Source: Candidatus Chloroploca asiatica (lineage in GTDB: Bacteria > Chloroflexota > Chloroflexia > Chloroflexales > Chloroflexaceae). Taken from it: a stretch of 64,000 nt of DNA. The stretch spans positions 1 to 64,000 of the forward strand of contig NZ_LYXE01000090.1 in assembly GCF_002532075.1 (NCBI RefSeq). Reading direction: 5' to 3'. A model generated the notes under the pieces. It worked only from the letters and a program-made list of their open reading frames with translations, ran no database searches and was not told the DNA's origin. Below are positions 50,484-61,709 of this stretch, in pieces. A program made the translations under genes and the position numbers. Numbering within the stretch: position 1 is the stretch's first letter; every line of letters begins with the position of its first letter.

Positions 50484-50531
50484 GTATCATAGAGTGCGGT
50501 TGTCTGTGTTGAGCAAAGGTACTACACTACG

Positions 50532-51524
50532 ATGCGCATCCTTTCTGCTGCTGATGTCCAGGCCGCTGTTTCGATGCCCGAGGCGATCAATGCCGTCGAG
50601 TCAGCTTTTGTGCAGCTTTCAGCTGGGCACGCCGAGGTTCCCATCCGTACCCATGTTGATACGCCTGCATATCAGGCAACCAGCCTCTTTATGCCCGCTC
50701 GACTTGACCATGCCACCCACGCAGCCCTGGGCATGAAAGTGGTCTCGATCTTCCCCCAGAATGCAAACCATAGTGCGCCGACGATTTATGCGCTGGTAAC
50801 CTTGCTTGATCCCGCTACTGGGCGTCCGGTGGCCCTGCTTGATGGTACGTATCTCACCGCGCTGCGTACCGGGGCGGCGTCAGGCGTGGCGACCCGGCAT
50901 CTGGCACGTGCTGATGCACACGTGCTCGCCCTCTTTGGGGCCGGTGCGCAGGCCCTCCCCCAGGCACTCGCCGTCTGGAATGAACGCCCACTTGAGCGGA
51001 TCTGGCTGGTCAATCGCCGTCGTGAACGCGGCGAAGCACTGGCAAGACTGATGCATGAGGCTGGGATCACCTGTGAGCTCCAGCTTGCCTCAACTGCTGA
51101 CGAGGCCCTCGCCGAGGCTGAGCTTGTGTGTACCGCGACTTCGGCGACCGATCCACTCTTTGCTGATACGGCCTTACGCAAAGGTGTGCATATCAATGCC
51201 ATCGGGGCCTATCGCCCGACAATGGCCGAAATCCCCCTCGCCACGGTGGCCCGCGCCCGGGTTGTGGTTGATCAGCATCAGGCCGCATGGGCCGAGGCTG
51301 GTGAACTGGTGCGTGCCCGTGATGCGGGTCTGATCACGCCTGAACATATTGTTGGTGAACTCGGCGCAGTGGCCGCCGGGATCGTTGTTGGACGTACGAC
51401 TGACGAGGAAGTAACGCTCTTTAAGTCGGTTGGCAATGCCGTTCAGGATCTTGCTGTTGCGCATCTTGCTTGGCAGCGTGCCTGTGAATTAAATCTTGGC
51501 GTTGAAGTTGCGTTGATGGAATAA
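50532..51524 (+). CDS. Ornithine cyclodeaminase / mu-crystallin family protein
   Basis: The 330-residue NAD(P)-dependent enzyme has the family N-terminal substrate domain and a Rossmann fold with [14 protein letters not shown] (about 134). The segment [20 protein letters not shown] is the family signature. Members include ornithine cyclodeaminase, alanine dehydrogenase and delta1-pyrroline-2-carboxylate reductase. The sequence does not tell these apart. It is 11 bp from ugd and likely co-transcribed with it. Confidence 0.92.
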   Translation: MRILSAADVQAAVSMPEAINAVESAFVQLSAGHAEVPIRTHVDTPAYQATSLFMPARLDHATHAALGMKVVSIFPQNANHSAPTIYALVTLLDPATGRPVALLDGTYLTALRTGAASGVATRHLARADAHVLALFGAGAQALPQALAVWNERPLERIWLVNRRRERGEALARLMHEAGITCELQLASTADEALAEAELVCTATSATDPLFADTALRKGVHINAIGAYRPTMAEIPLATVARARVVVDQHQAAWAEAGELVRARDAGLITPEHIVGELGAVAAGIVVGRTTDEEVTLFKSVGNAVQDLAVAHLAWQRACELNLGVEVALME

Positions 51525-51535
51525 GGAGGAGTCCC

Positions 51536-52882
51536 TTGAGCAATATCTGTGTGGTGGGCACGGGCTATGTCGGCTTGACCACGGGAGTCTGTTTCGCTGA
51601 CCTCGGCAATACCGTGAACTGTATCGAGATCGATCCCGCTAAGCTGGAATTGTTGCGGAGCGGAAAGTCCCCGATTTATGAGCCGGGCCTGGAAGAATTG
51701 CAAGAACGCAATATGCGCGCCGGACGGCTCCGCTTTACCGATAATTACGCGCTTGGCCTCGCTGATGCCCGGTTGATCTTTATTACGGTTGGGACACCAA
51801 TGGGTGACGATGGCGCGGCCGATCTCTCCTATGTCAAAGCGGCAGCACTGGGCATTGGGCAGCATCTGACCCGCGATGCCATTATCATTGATAAGAGTAC
51901 GGTGCCCGTTGGTACCGGTGATATGGTCTTTTCGATTATCGCTGAACATGCCGCCCCGGGCATCCACTTCTCGGTTGTTTCGAATCCCGAGTTTCTGCGC
52001 GAGGGCAGCGCACTGACCGATTTCTTCAAGCCCGACCGGATTGTCCTTGGCTCAACGGATCAGAAGGCCGCCGAAGAGGTCGCCGAGTTGCATGCACCCC
52101 TTGGCGCACCGATCATTATCACTGACCTCCGTACCGCCGAGATGATTAAGTATGCGTCGAATGCGTTCCTCGCAACCCGTATCTCGTTTATCAATGAGAT
52201 CGCCCAGATCTGTGAGCGCCTCGGGGCCGATGTCCGCGAGGTGGCCCGTGGCATGGGGGCCGATAAACGCATTGGGCCCCATTTCCTCGATGCGGGTATT
52301 GGCTATGGGGGCTCCTGTTTCCCCAAAGATGTCCTCGCGCTTCACCATATGGCGGCTTCCGCTGGCTGCCATCCGCAGTTACTTCAGGCCGTGATGGAGA
52401 TTAATCAGTCGGCGCGTGAACGGTTTGTCCAGAAGGTCGAGACGTTGCTTGGTGATCTGGACGGCAAGTATATCGGGGTGCTCGGCCTGTCGTTCAAGCC
52501 GAATACCGATGATATCCGTGAAGCTCCGAGCATTGATATCATTCGGGCTCTCCAGGCGAAGGGTGCCCGCGTCAAGGCCTATGATCCGGTTGCAATGGAA
52601 AATGCTGGCGAGGTCATGCCCGAAGTGACCTTCTGCGCCACGGCCTATGATGTCGCCAAAGAGGCCGACGCACTCCTGCTTGTGACCGAGTGGAATGAGT
52701 TCAAGCAGATCAACTGGGATAAGATCCGCAGCTTTATGCGCCAACCTATTGTCGTTGATGGACGCAATCTCTATGATCCTCAGGAGATGGCAAGCCGTGG
52801 CTTTACGTATTGGGGCGTCGGTCGCGGGAGTCGTGATGATCTCGATCTGAAACCAAAAGATCACGGCCTGCTCACAACATAA
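51536..52882 (+). CDS. ugd: UDP-glucose 6-dehydrogenase
   Basis: Ugd oxidises UDP-glucose twice with NAD to UDP-glucuronate, a precursor for capsule and wall polysaccharide. The 448-residue enzyme has the N-terminal NAD site [19 protein letters not shown], the central helix domain, the catalytic Cys in [14 protein letters not shown], and a C-terminal UDP-binding domain ([16 protein letters not shown]). The start is a TTG at 51536, fixed by AAGGAGG six bases away. Its product could feed the surface-polymer genes at 37-42 kb. Confidence 0.95.
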   Translation: MSNICVVGTGYVGLTTGVCFADLGNTVNCIEIDPAKLELLRSGKSPIYEPGLEELQERNMRAGRLRFTDNYALGLADARLIFITVGTPMGDDGAADLSYVKAAALGIGQHLTRDAIIIDKSTVPVGTGDMVFSIIAEHAAPGIHFSVVSNPEFLREGSALTDFFKPDRIVLGSTDQKAAEEVAELHAPLGAPIIITDLRTAEMIKYASNAFLATRISFINEIAQICERLGADVREVARGMGADKRIGPHFLDAGIGYGGSCFPKDVLALHHMAASAGCHPQLLQAVMEINQSARERFVQKVETLLGDLDGKYIGVLGLSFKPNTDDIREAPSIDIIRALQAKGARVKAYDPVAMENAGEVMPEVTFCATAYDVAKEADALLLVTEWNEFKQINWDKIRSFMRQPIVVDGRNLYDPQEMASRGFTYWGVGRGSRDDLDLKPKDHGLLTT

Positions 52883-52892
52883 ACGCCCGTCG

Positions 52893-53012
52893 CTTGGGGG
52901 TGTGAGGGCGCAACCCCCAAGTATCACGCTTGTGCTGGCGCAAACAGCCAGCACAAGCATAGGTTTTGAGGGCGCTAGCCCGAAAGTTCATGCGCATGGG
53001 GCGCAGTCCCCA
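52893..53012. repeat. Multi-hairpin intergenic module, copy 3
   Basis: Four hairpins in order: CTTGGGGGT/ACCCCCAAG (52893-52921); GCTTGTGCTGGC/GCCAGCACAAGC (52928-52958, perfect 12 bp); GGGC/GCCC in GAGGGCGCTAGCCC (52970-52981); and TGGGG/CCCCA (52997-53012). The long-hairpin arms and the GGTTTTGAGGGCGCTAGCCC stretch are near-identical to copy 2 at 44.0 kb. It ends 24 bp before the nadC start, with GTGGAG between. Confidence 0.85.
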
Positions 53013-53036
53013 GTCCTCTCGCTTGTGGAGCTCTCT

Positions 53037-53885
53037 ATGGAACTGCCCACCACCCTGGTCCGCGAATTGCTTACGCGTGCGCTGACCGAGGATCTTGGAA
53101 GTGGTGATCTGACAACGCAGGCCGTGATTCCTGCGTCGGCACACGTGGAAGCAGCCTTTGTCTTCCGCGAGGCCGGCCTTGTCTGTGGCCTCGACGTCGT
53201 CGCCGCCACCTTTACGCTCGTTGATCCCACACTCGTTGTGATGCCCCTGGTGCAAGAAGGCGCCCAGGTTGCCCCCGGTACCGTGGTGGCAACCGTGAGC
53301 GGCTCAGCCCGTGGGGTGCTGACCGGAGAGCGCGTCGCGCTCAATCTTTTTCAACGCATGAGTGGCATTGCAACCCTCGCAGCACGCTATGTCGCTGCAG
53401 TCGCTGGAACGAAAGCTCGGATTCTCGATACACGCAAGACAACACCCGGCCTGCGCCTCCTCGAAAAGTATGCTGTGCGGCTTGGTGGCGCGACAAATCA
53501 CCGCTTCGGGTTGTATGATGGCGTGATGCTCAAAGATAATCACCTCGCCATCCTCGCCGCTCAGGGCATTGGTCTGGGGGCAGCAGTGCAGCAAGCGCGT
53601 GCAGCGGTTGGGCCAATGGTGCGTGTCGAGGTCGAAGTTGAAACGGTGGCTCAGGCTGGCGAAGCCGCCGAGGCGGGTGCCGATCTCATTATGCTTGATA
53701 ATATGCCCCCTGAAGCGATGCGTGCCGCCGTGAGCCTCGTGCAAGGACGCGCCTTGCTTGAAGCCAGTGGAGGTGTTACGCTGGAACGAGTACGGGCAAT
53801 TGCCGAGAGCGGAGTCGATTATATTAGTGTCGGTGCGCTGACCCATGCAGCGCGCGCGCTGGATATTGGGCTTGATATTGGGTAA
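53037..53885 (+). CDS. nadC: Nicotinate-nucleotide pyrophosphorylase (QPRTase)
   Basis: NadC turns quinolinate and PRPP into nicotinate mononucleotide in NAD synthesis. The 282-residue protein has the N-terminal alpha/beta domain (TEDLGSGDLTT) and the barrel with DTRKTTPGLRLLEKYAV, GGATNHRFGLYDGVMLKDNH and the phosphate loop EASGGVTLERVR. The ATG at 53037 follows GTGGAG and gives the family N-terminus; the frame to 52902 runs into the repeat. It stands alone, without nadA or nadB in the window. Confidence 0.96.
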   Translation: MELPTTLVRELLTRALTEDLGSGDLTTQAVIPASAHVEAAFVFREAGLVCGLDVVAATFTLVDPTLVVMPLVQEGAQVAPGTVVATVSGSARGVLTGERVALNLFQRMSGIATLAARYVAAVAGTKARILDTRKTTPGLRLLEKYAVRLGGATNHRFGLYDGVMLKDNHLAILAAQGIGLGAAVQQARAAVGPMVRVEVEVETVAQAGEAAEAGADLIMLDNMPPEAMRAAVSLVQGRALLEASGGVTLERVRAIAESGVDYISVGALTHAARALDIGLDIG

Positions 53886-53960
53886 TATGTTTGACATGCA
53901 AAGAACGCTCCTGTAGAATAGCAGTATTACATAAACCTGAAAGTGATCCTGAATATTTTG

Positions 53961-54002
53961 AATGAGCCGGGCGCATGGCGCCAGTCATGCGCCCGACTCA
54001 TT
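53961..54002 (+). terminator. 17-bp hairpin after nadC
   Basis: Arms at 53961-53977 and 53986-54002 pair over 17 positions with one mismatch; the loop is GCGCCAGT. TTCCGTTGTTTT follows. It lies 75 bp beyond the nadC stop and 57 bp before glgE, so it separates NAD synthesis from the glucan genes. Confidence 0.6.
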
Positions 54003-54058
54003 CCGTTGTTTTCGCCCCTACCCAATGCGGGGAAGAGGCGGAATGAGGGGAGCTGGAG

Positions 54059-56092
54059 ATGCCAGCGAAGCTAAAAACGCCCACGAAGGGCACAACGGTG
54101 GCCGAAGCCGCCACACATAATGGGTTGGCCGCCTTTGGTGAGGGACGGCAGCGCGTCTTGATTGAACACGTTACCCCCCAGGTTGATGCAGGGCATTATC
54201 CGATCAAACGAGTTGTCGGTGATCTCGTGACGGTCGAAGCTGATATCTTTGCCGATGGGCACGATGTGCTCGCTGCTGTGTTGCGCGTGCGCGGCCCCGC
54301 TGATCAGTCCTGGCACGAGATGCCGATGACGCTTCTCGGCAATGACCACTGGCGCGGTGTCTTCAGTGTTGAGACGATAGGTACCTATACCTATACCCTG
54401 GTCGCCTGGATTGATCGTTTTGCCACCTGGGAACATCAGTTGCACAAACGCGTTGAGGCGGGGCAAGAGGTGCAGGTCGATCTGTTGATCGGCGCAGCCC
54501 TGGTCGATGAGGCAGCAGCACATGCACCTGATCCGGTGGCCGCAACGCTGCACGGTTTCGCCGCAGCCTTGCGTGCGGGTGACGCCGAAGCTGCCTTTAC
54601 CCCTGAACTGGCCCGCCTGATGAGCCTACACCTGCCACGCCAATTTGCGACAGCCTTTGAGCGCGAATTGCATGTCACAGTTGATCGCCCGCTGGCACGC
54701 TTTTCGGCATGGTATGAACTCTTTCCCCGTTCGGCTGCGCTTGAGCCAGGGAAGCATGGGACATTTATGGATGTAATTGCTCGCTTGCCCTATGTGGCCG
54801 AGTTGGGCTTTGATATCCTCTATCTGCCCCCGATTCACCCGATTGGCCGCCAGTTCCGTAAGGGCAAAAATAATAGTGTCACGGCGCTGCCTGGTGAACC
54901 TGGTAGCCCCTGGGCGATCGGCGGACCTGAAGGCGGCCATAAGGCGATCCATCCTGAACTGGGTACCCTTGAGGATTTTCACGAACTTGTCGCTGCAGCA
55001 CGAAGCTATGGCCTCGAGCTTGCCCTCGATATTGCCTTTCAGTGTTCGCCTGACCATCCCTATGTGCGTGAACATCCCGAATGGTTCCGCGCACGACCCG
55101 ATGGTACCATCCAGTATGCCGAGAATCCACCGAAAAAGTATCAGGATATCTATCCCTTCGACTTTGAAACCAGTGATTGGCAGGGTCTCTGGTATGAGCT
55201 CAAGAGTGTTTTTGAGTACTGGATTGCCCAGGGCGTAACGGTCTTTCGCGTTGACAACCCCCACACCAAGAGTTTTCGTTTCTGGGAGTGGTGCATTGGT
55301 AGCCTGAAGCGCGACCATCCTGAGTTAATCTTTCTCTCTGAGGCGTTTACCCGCCCCCGAGTGACATATAATCTTGCCAAGCTTGGTTTTACCCAAAGCT
55401 ATACTTATTTTACGTGGCGCACCCAGCGTTGGGAACTGGCCGAGTATCTGCTCGAGTTGACCCAGACCGAGATCAAAGATTATTTTGGCCCGAATTTCTG
55501 GCCCAATACGCCTGATATTCTGACGCCTCAGTTCTATCCCGGGCACCGCTCGGTCTTTCTGACCCGCGTGGCCATGGCAGCGACAATGATGGCAAGCTGG
55601 GGCATGTATGGCCCCGTCTATGAACTGATGCAACACGTGCCTGCACAGGGCCGGGAAGAGTATCTCAATAACGAGAAGTATGAGATCCGCCACTGGGATC
55701 TCGACGACCCAAACAGTCTGCGTACCTTCATTGCACGCCTGAACCAGATCCGTAAAACGAATTTGCCGCTTCAGCGCAATGCGAACGTGCGCGTGCATCC
55801 GGTCGATCGCAACTTTGCGCTGAACGAACAACTCTTTGCCTATAGCAAAACAACCGATAATGCCACTCACATCATTCTCGTTGTGGTCAATCTTGACCCC
55901 GAGCAGGTACAGAGTGGCTGGGTGCAGGTACCAGTCGATGAGTGGCACCTCGGAGCAACTTATCTTGCTCACGATCTGTTGCGCAACGAACGGTATGTGT
56001 GGCAGGGAGAATATAATTATGTCTCACTTGATCCTGCGACGATGCCCGTCCATATCTTCCGGCTAGAACGCCAGGAGGAACTGCCTAGATAG
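54059..56092 (+). CDS. glgE: Maltosyltransferase GlgE
   Basis: GlgE transfers maltose from maltose-1-phosphate to the end of an alpha-1,4-glucan. The 677-residue GH13_3 enzyme has the N-terminal and dimer domains (about 30-220). The catalytic barrel carries the nucleophile Asp399 in VFRVDNPHTKS and the acid Glu428 in FLSEAFTRPR, positions close to those of characterised GlgE. QSYTYFTWR and the C-terminal beta domain complete it. The ATG at 54059 has GGAG right upstream. It is 34 bp ahead of treS-mak, which should produce its substrate. Confidence 0.97.
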   Translation: MPAKLKTPTKGTTVAEAATHNGLAAFGEGRQRVLIEHVTPQVDAGHYPIKRVVGDLVTVEADIFADGHDVLAAVLRVRGPADQSWHEMPMTLLGNDHWRGVFSVETIGTYTYTLVAWIDRFATWEHQLHKRVEAGQEVQVDLLIGAALVDEAAAHAPDPVAATLHGFAAALRAGDAEAAFTPELARLMSLHLPRQFATAFERELHVTVDRPLARFSAWYELFPRSAALEPGKHGTFMDVIARLPYVAELGFDILYLPPIHPIGRQFRKGKNNSVTALPGEPGSPWAIGGPEGGHKAIHPELGTLEDFHELVAAARSYGLELALDIAFQCSPDHPYVREHPEWFRARPDGTIQYAENPPKKYQDIYPFDFETSDWQGLWYELKSVFEYWIAQGVTVFRVDNPHTKSFRFWEWCIGSLKRDHPELIFLSEAFTRPRVTYNLAKLGFTQSYTYFTWRTQRWELAEYLLELTQTEIKDYFGPNFWPNTPDILTPQFYPGHRSVFLTRVAMAATMMASWGMYGPVYELMQHVPAQGREEYLNNEKYEIRHWDLDDPNSLRTFIARLNQIRKTNLPLQRNANVRVHPVDRNFALNEQLFAYSKTTDNATHIILVVVNLDPEQVQSGWVQVPVDEWHLGATYLAHDLLRNERYVWQGEYNYVSLDPATMPVHIFRLERQEELPR

Positions 56093-56126
56093 CGTGCTGA
56101 CCGTTTTTGATGCCCTTTAGGAGAAC

Positions 56127-59100
56127 ATGGCGACAGTAAAGCAGACCCGACCGAGCCGGACGCCGCAGGTTTTTGCGCATGATCCGCTCTGGTATAAAGA
56201 CGCGATTATTTACGAGGTACACGTTCGAGCCTTCGCTGATAGTGATGGCGACGGGATTGGCGATTTCAAGGGGCTGACGAGCAAGCTCGATTATCTGCAG
56301 GAACTAGGCGTGACCGCCATCTGGTTGTTGCCCTTTTATCCTTCGCCCCTCAAAGATGATGGCTATGATATCGCGGATTACACCGATGTTCACCCATCAT
56401 ATGGCGATATCGCCGATGTACGCCTCTTTATTCGTGAGGCGCATCGGCGTGGCCTGCGGGTCATCACCGAATTGGTGTGCAATCATACCTCTGATCAACA
56501 TCCCTGGTTCCAGCGTGCGCGCCGTGCCCGTCCCGGTACCTCCCAGCGGGATTTCTATGTCTGGAGTGATACGTCCCAGAAGTATAGCGATGCGCGCATT
56601 ATTTTCAAAGATTTCGAGACCTCAAACTGGACCTGGGATCCGGTTGCCGGGGCCTACTATTGGCATCGCTTCTACAGCCACCAACCTGACCTGAACTTCG
56701 AGAATCCGGCCGTGCATCGGGCGATCTTTAAGGCGATGGAGTTCTGGCTTGATATGGGGGTGGATGGTCTTCGCCTTGATGCCATCCCCTATCTCTATGA
56801 AGAAGAGGGGACAAATTGCGAAAATCTGCCCCAGACGCATGTCTTTCTGAAGAAGTTGCGCCAGCAACTCGATGCCAAATATCCGGGACGTATGTTCCTC
56901 GCCGAGGCAAACCAGTGGCCGGAAGATCTGATTTCCTATTTCGGGGATGGCGATGAGTGCCATATGGCGTTCCATTTCTCGGTGATGCCCCGCCTCTATA
57001 TGGCGGTACATCAAGAGAATCGCTTCCCGATCATTGATATTATGCATCAGACGCCGACGATTCCTGAGGCATGCCAGTGGGCGATCTTCCTCCGTAACCA
57101 CGATGAGTTGACCCTCGAGATGGTGACCGATGAAGAGCGCGACTATATGTATCGTTTCTATGCCAAAGATCCGCAGGCCCGGATCAATCTTGGCATTCGT
57201 CGCCGCCTCGCCCCGTTGCTCGGCAATCATCGGCGCAAGATCGAACTGATGAATGGCTTGCTCTTTTCGTTGCCCGGCACGCCGGTGCTCTATTATGGCG
57301 ACGAGATTGGCATGGGTGACAACATCTATCTCGGCGATCGCAATGGGGTGCGTACCCCCATGCAGTGGGCCGGGGATCGCAATGCTGGCTTTTCACGCAC
57401 GAATCCACAACGCCTCTTTCTGCCGGTCATCACCGACCCCGAGTATCACTACGAGATGGTCAATGTTGAAAACCAACTTGCCAATCAGCACTCGTTGCTC
57501 TGGTGGACGCGACGGCTGATCGCGCTGCGGAAACGCTATAAGGCGTTTGGCCGAGGTACACTCGAATTTCTCCATCCCGAAAACCGCAAGGTGCTCTGCT
57601 TTATTCGGCGCTATGAAGAAGAGACAATCCTTGTTATTGCCAATCTCTCGCGGTTTGTGCAAGGGGTTGAACTGGATCTTGCGGCCTTCCGGGGGATGAT
57701 GCTGGTCGAGATGTTCGGCCAGGTCGAGTTTCCACCGGTGGGCGACCATCCCTATTTCATCACCGTTGGTCCGCATAGTTTCTACTGGTTTAGCCTGGTG
57801 CCCCAGCGTGCCGAAGGTGTGCGCAGCGATGGAAGCGGACTGGTTGAGACTGCGGATGTGCCGTTACTCACCATTGAAGCCGGTGGTTGGGACGCAATCT
57901 TTTATGATGGCCGCCAGGCACAACTGGAACGGGTCTTGCCTGATTATTTGCGGCCACGTCGCTGGTTTGGGGCCAAGGCACGTCGGATGAAGCATGTGCA
58001 TATTACCGATGTGGTGATGGTGCCTCATGATGATACGCTCTCCTACCTTGTCCTGGTAACGGTTCAGTACACCGAAGGAAGCGCTGAAACCTATCTCTTG
58101 CCGATGGCGTATGCCGAAGGCGAACGGAGCCGCGATATTCTCGCCGATGCACACCACGCGGTCATTGCGCGTCTGCGGGTCAACGATCAGCAGGAAGAAC
58201 CTGGTATTCTCTATGAACCCTTGATTGACCGTGCGTTCTGTGCGATGCTGCTCGATCTCATCGTTGGTCGACGCCGCTTGCGCAGTGAACATGGGGCCGA
58301 ATTGACGGCAGCAACAACCCGAGCGCTACGTGGCCTCGTTGGTGATGGGGCGGGCCTTGAAGCTTCCGTGATGCGTGGTGAGCAGAGCAATACCTCGATC
58401 AACTTTGGTGGACGGATGATTATGAAGCTCTTCCGCAAAGTTGATACCGGCGTCAATCCCGATCTCGAAATTGGACGCTACCTCACCGATGAGGCTGGCT
58501 ATGTCCATACCCCGCCACTGGCTGGGGCGATCGAGTATACACGGCCTGGCGAAGAAGCGATCACGCTGGCCCTGTTGCAAGGCTTTGTGCCCAATGAGGG
58601 CGATGCCTTCGATTTTGCGATTGATGTCCTCAATGGCTATTTTGACCATGTGCTGGTTGAGCCCGAACTCGTCGCACCAAAGACCGAGGTGACGATTGCG
58701 GCGCTGCTTGATGCCGACGTTGAACCACCAGCCCCCGGGGGTGAGTTGCTCAGTGCCTATCTCGACTCGGCTCAGTTGTTGGGCAAACGTACCGCCGAAT
58801 TGCACCTGGCCCTCGCACGCGGTAAATCATCGGCGTTTGCGCCTGAACCCTTCTCCCTGCTCTATCAACGCTCGCTCTACCAGTCGGTGCGCAGTTTGAC
58901 CGCCGAAACCCTCCAAGGCTTGCGCAAGGTGCTGCCAGGCTTGCCCGAAAATATCCGCGAAGATGCCAGTCAGTTGCTGACGCTTGAGTCAGAGTTGATG
59001 GCGCGCTTCCGCCGGATTAGTGCGACGAAGATCGAGGCCACGCGAACCCGGATTCACGGTGATTACCACCTCGAACAGGTGCTTTACACTGGCCTTGATT

Positions 59101-59507
59101 TTATGATTATTGACTTTGAAGGTGAGCCGATCCGTCCGATTAGCGAGCGCCGGATTAAGCGTTCACCGCTACGTGATATCGCAGGGATGCTGCGGTCGTA
59201 TCAGTATGCAGCCTATTCCAGCTATTTCGGGCGCCTCCAATCGACTGCGCTGTCGCCCGAAGAGACGGCACGTCTGCGCCAATGGGCCGATTTCTGGGCC
59301 TTCTGGGTTGGTGCCGCGTTCCTGCGCAGCTATCGTGAACATACTGAAGGGGCTTCGTTTGTGCCCGCTGCACGGGGCGATCTTGAGACCCTCCTTGAGG
59401 TCTTTTACCTCGAAAAGGCAGTCTATGAGGTTGCCTATGAAATGAATAACCGCCCCACCTGGCTCAGTATTCCGCTTAGTGGAATTTTGCGCCAGATTAC
59501 AGGGTAA
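56127..59507 (+). CDS. treS: Trehalose synthase-maltokinase fusion
   Basis: The 1,126-residue fused enzyme isomerises trehalose to maltose and then phosphorylates maltose to maltose-1-phosphate. The TreS half (1-560) is GH13, with nucleophile Asp218 (GLRLDAIPY), acid Glu260 (FLAEANQWP) and FLRNHDE. The maltokinase half (about 580-1,126) has the cap domain (LPDYLRPRRWFGAKAR) and the kinase residues His977-Gly-Asp979 in RIHGDYHLEQ and IIDFEGEP. The fusion should hand maltose directly to the kinase. It lies between glgE and glgB. GGAG precedes the ATG. Confidence 0.96.
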   Translation: MATVKQTRPSRTPQVFAHDPLWYKDAIIYEVHVRAFADSDGDGIGDFKGLTSKLDYLQELGVTAIWLLPFYPSPLKDDGYDIADYTDVHPSYGDIADVRLFIREAHRRGLRVITELVCNHTSDQHPWFQRARRARPGTSQRDFYVWSDTSQKYSDARIIFKDFETSNWTWDPVAGAYYWHRFYSHQPDLNFENPAVHRAIFKAMEFWLDMGVDGLRLDAIPYLYEEEGTNCENLPQTHVFLKKLRQQLDAKYPGRMFLAEANQWPEDLISYFGDGDECHMAFHFSVMPRLYMAVHQENRFPIIDIMHQTPTIPEACQWAIFLRNHDELTLEMVTDEERDYMYRFYAKDPQARINLGIRRRLAPLLGNHRRKIELMNGLLFSLPGTPVLYYGDEIGMGDNIYLGDRNGVRTPMQWAGDRNAGFSRTNPQRLFLPVITDPEYHYEMVNVENQLANQHSLLWWTRRLIALRKRYKAFGRGTLEFLHPENRKVLCFIRRYEEETILVIANLSRFVQGVELDLAAFRGMMLVEMFGQVEFPPVGDHPYFITVGPHSFYWFSLVPQRAEGVRSDGSGLVETADVPLLTIEAGGWDAIFYDGRQAQLERVLPDYLRPRRWFGAKARRMKHVHITDVVMVPHDDTLSYLVLVTVQYTEGSAETYLLPMAYAEGERSRDILADAHHAVIARLRVNDQQEEPGILYEPLIDRAFCAMLLDLIVGRRRLRSEHGAELTAATTRALRGLVGDGAGLEASVMRGEQSNTSINFGGRMIMKLFRKVDTGVNPDLEIGRYLTDEAGYVHTPPLAGAIEYTRPGEEAITLALLQGFVPNEGDAFDFAIDVLNGYFDHVLVEPELVAPKTEVTIAALLDADVEPPAPGGELLSAYLDSAQLLGKRTAELHLALARGKSSAFAPEPFSLLYQRSLYQSVRSLTAETLQGLRKVLPGLPENIREDASQLLTLESELMARFRRISATKIEATRTRIHGDYHLEQVLYTGLDFMIIDFEGEPIRPISERRIKRSPLRDIAGMLRSYQYAAYSSYFGRLQSTALSPEETARLRQWADFWAFWVGAAFLRSYREHTEGASFVPAARGDLETLLEVFYLEKAVYEVAYEMNNRPTWLSIPLSGILRQITG

Positions 59508-59548
59508 ACTTCTCTAGATAGAAGTTCTGCCCATTTGACGAGGAATAT

Positions 59549-61705
59549 ATGTCAGAAGAGTCTAAAAAACCACGTCGTAGTCGTGCAAAAAAAACGACAC
59601 CGTCACCCGAATCAGTGCTTGAAACGACAACCGCCCCTGAAGCGGATACGCCAGTTACGCTTACCGAGCCGCCAGTTGAGGCAGCGAGTCAGGCTGACGA
59701 AGCAGTCGTTACCACAACCGAAGATTCGGGTGCGCCAGAACCTGTGGCGGAACCTGTGCCCTCAGTTCCGCCGTCGATCCCGATCTCTGTGCCAGCGCCT
59801 TTCTATCCCGGATCGCCGATTCTGACTGATGATGATATCTACATCTTCAATGAAGGCAACCACTTTCGCTTGTACGAGAAACTGGGAGCGCATATCACGA
59901 CAGTGGATGGTCAGGAAGGCACTTATTTTGCCGTCTGGGCCCCGAATGCCGAGTATGTTGCGGTCATTGGTGCCTGGAATAACTGGCAGCCGGGTCACAA
60001 TCCGCTCAAGGTTCGCGGTGACTCGGGGATCTGGGAAGCCTTTGTGCCTGGGGTTGTCAAAGGGGCGAGTTATAAGTTCCACGTCTCGTCGCGCTTTCAC
60101 GCCTACAAAGAAGATAAGACCGATCCGCTAGGGATTATGTATGAGGTCTCGCCTGGTACCGCCGCGATTGTCTGGGATCGTGAGTACACCTGGAATGATG
60201 AGGCCTGGATCGAGAGCCGCGCACAGCGTCAGAACTTGAATACGCCAATGTCGATCTATGAGGTTCACCTCGGATCGTGGATGCGTGTGCCCGAAGAAGG
60301 CGGACGCTCTTTGTCGTATCGCGAGATTGCGCCCAGGCTTGCCGAACACGTCAAGCGCTGTGGCTTTACCCATATCGAGCTGCTCCCCATCACCGAGCAT
60401 CCCTTCTTTGGCTCGTGGGGCTATCAGACGACGGGCTTTTTTGCTCCGACCAGTCGCTACGGAACGCCCCAGGATTTCATGTACTTTGTGGATTATCTCC
60501 ATCAGCACGGGATCGGGATTATTCTCGACTGGGTGCCTTCACACTTTCCTACTGATGGCTTTGGCCTGAGTTACTTTGATGGGACCCATCTGTATGAACA
60601 TGCCGACCCCCGTAAGGGCTTTCATCCCGATTGGGGAAGCTACATCTTTAACTATGGGCGCAACGAAGTGCGGAGTTTCCTGATCAGTTCAGCCCTCTGT
60701 TGGCTCGATACGTTCCATCTTGATGGGTTGCGGGTTGACGCCGTCGCCAGTATGCTCTATCTCGACTATTCGCGGCAGCCGGGCGAGTGGATTCCCAACC
60801 AGTATGGTGGGAACGAGAATATCGATGCGATCATGTTCTTGCGTCAGTTCAATACCGAAGTCTACAAGAACGTCCCTGGTACGCAGACAATCGCCGAAGA
60901 GAGCACGGCATGGCCGATGGTTTCACGCCCGACCTATGTGGGGGGACTCGGCTTTGGGTTCAAGTGGGACATGGGCTGGATGCACGATACGCTCTCGTAT
61001 TTCCAGCGCGATCCGATCTTCCGGCGGTTCCACCACAACGAATTGACCTTCCGCGGGCTCTATATGTTCACCGAGAACTACGTGCTCTCGATCTCGCACG
61101 ATGAAGTAGTGCATGGCAAGGGTTCATTGCTCGACAAGATGTCAGGTGATGTCTGGCAGAAGTTTGCGAACCTGCGCCTCCTCTATAGCTATATGTATGG
61201 TCAGCCAGGCAAGAAGCTTATTTTTATGGGGAGTGAGTTTGGTCAGTGGCGTGAGTGGAAACACGACGAGAGCCTTGATTGGCATCTGATGATGTTCCCC
61301 TCGCATCGCGGGATCACTGATACACTCGCCGATCTCAATCGCCTCTATGTGAGCGAGCCAGCCCTGGCTGAACTCGATGCCGATCCGGATGGCTACGAGT
61401 GGATCGATGCGAATGATGCTGATAATAGCACCTACAGCTTCTTGCGCAAGGCCCGCTCGAATGGCGATCAGATCCTGGTCGTGATGAATGCAACCCCGAT
61501 TATCCGTGAAAACTACCGTGTCGGGGTGCCACGTGGTGGTTGGTGGGAAGAGCTCTTCAATAGCGATGCCAAGGAGTACTGGGGCAGTGGCGTTGGCAAT
61601 GCTGGCGGTGTCATGGCCGATGACCAGCCAAGTCACAATCGTCCCTTCTCGCTCAACATCGACCTGCCCCCGCTTGGTGCCATCTTCTTCAAGAGTCGCG
61701 GGTAG
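59549..61705 (+). CDS. glgB: 1,4-alpha-glucan branching enzyme
   Basis: GlgB makes alpha-1,6 branches in glycogen-like glucan. The 718-residue GH13_9 enzyme has an early CBM48 domain (about 120-210) and a barrel with [10 protein letters not shown], nucleophile Asp397 ([11 protein letters not shown]), acid Glu450/451 (TIAEEST) and [13 protein letters not shown]. The first 85 or so residues are a disordered Lys/Thr/Pro/Glu-rich extension. The gene lies 41 bp after treS-mak, completing the GlgE pathway. A 13-bp hairpin ends it. Confidence 0.97.
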   Translation: MSEESKKPRRSRAKKTTPSPESVLETTTAPEADTPVTLTEPPVEAASQADEAVVTTTEDSGAPEPVAEPVPSVPPSIPISVPAPFYPGSPILTDDDIYIFNEGNHFRLYEKLGAHITTVDGQEGTYFAVWAPNAEYVAVIGAWNNWQPGHNPLKVRGDSGIWEAFVPGVVKGASYKFHVSSRFHAYKEDKTDPLGIMYEVSPGTAAIVWDREYTWNDEAWIESRAQRQNLNTPMSIYEVHLGSWMRVPEEGGRSLSYREIAPRLAEHVKRCGFTHIELLPITEHPFFGSWGYQTTGFFAPTSRYGTPQDFMYFVDYLHQHGIGIILDWVPSHFPTDGFGLSYFDGTHLYEHADPRKGFHPDWGSYIFNYGRNEVRSFLISSALCWLDTFHLDGLRVDAVASMLYLDYSRQPGEWIPNQYGGNENIDAIMFLRQFNTEVYKNVPGTQTIAEESTAWPMVSRPTYVGGLGFGFKWDMGWMHDTLSYFQRDPIFRRFHHNELTFRGLYMFTENYVLSISHDEVVHGKGSLLDKMSGDVWQKFANLRLLYSYMYGQPGKKLIFMGSEFGQWREWKHDESLDWHLMMFPSHRGITDTLADLNRLYVSEPALAELDADPDGYEWIDANDADNSTYSFLRKARSNGDQILVVMNATPIIRENYRVGVPRGGWWEELFNSDAKEYWGSGVGNAGGVMADDQPSHNRPFSLNIDLPPLGAIFFKSRG

Positions 61706-61709
61706 TGAG

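Noticed and set aside
50500-50528. TTGTCT-17 bp-TACACT promoter for the ornithine cyclodeaminase homologue
   Set aside because: Spacing fits, but the start would fall three to six bases inside the reading frame, so I do not call it.
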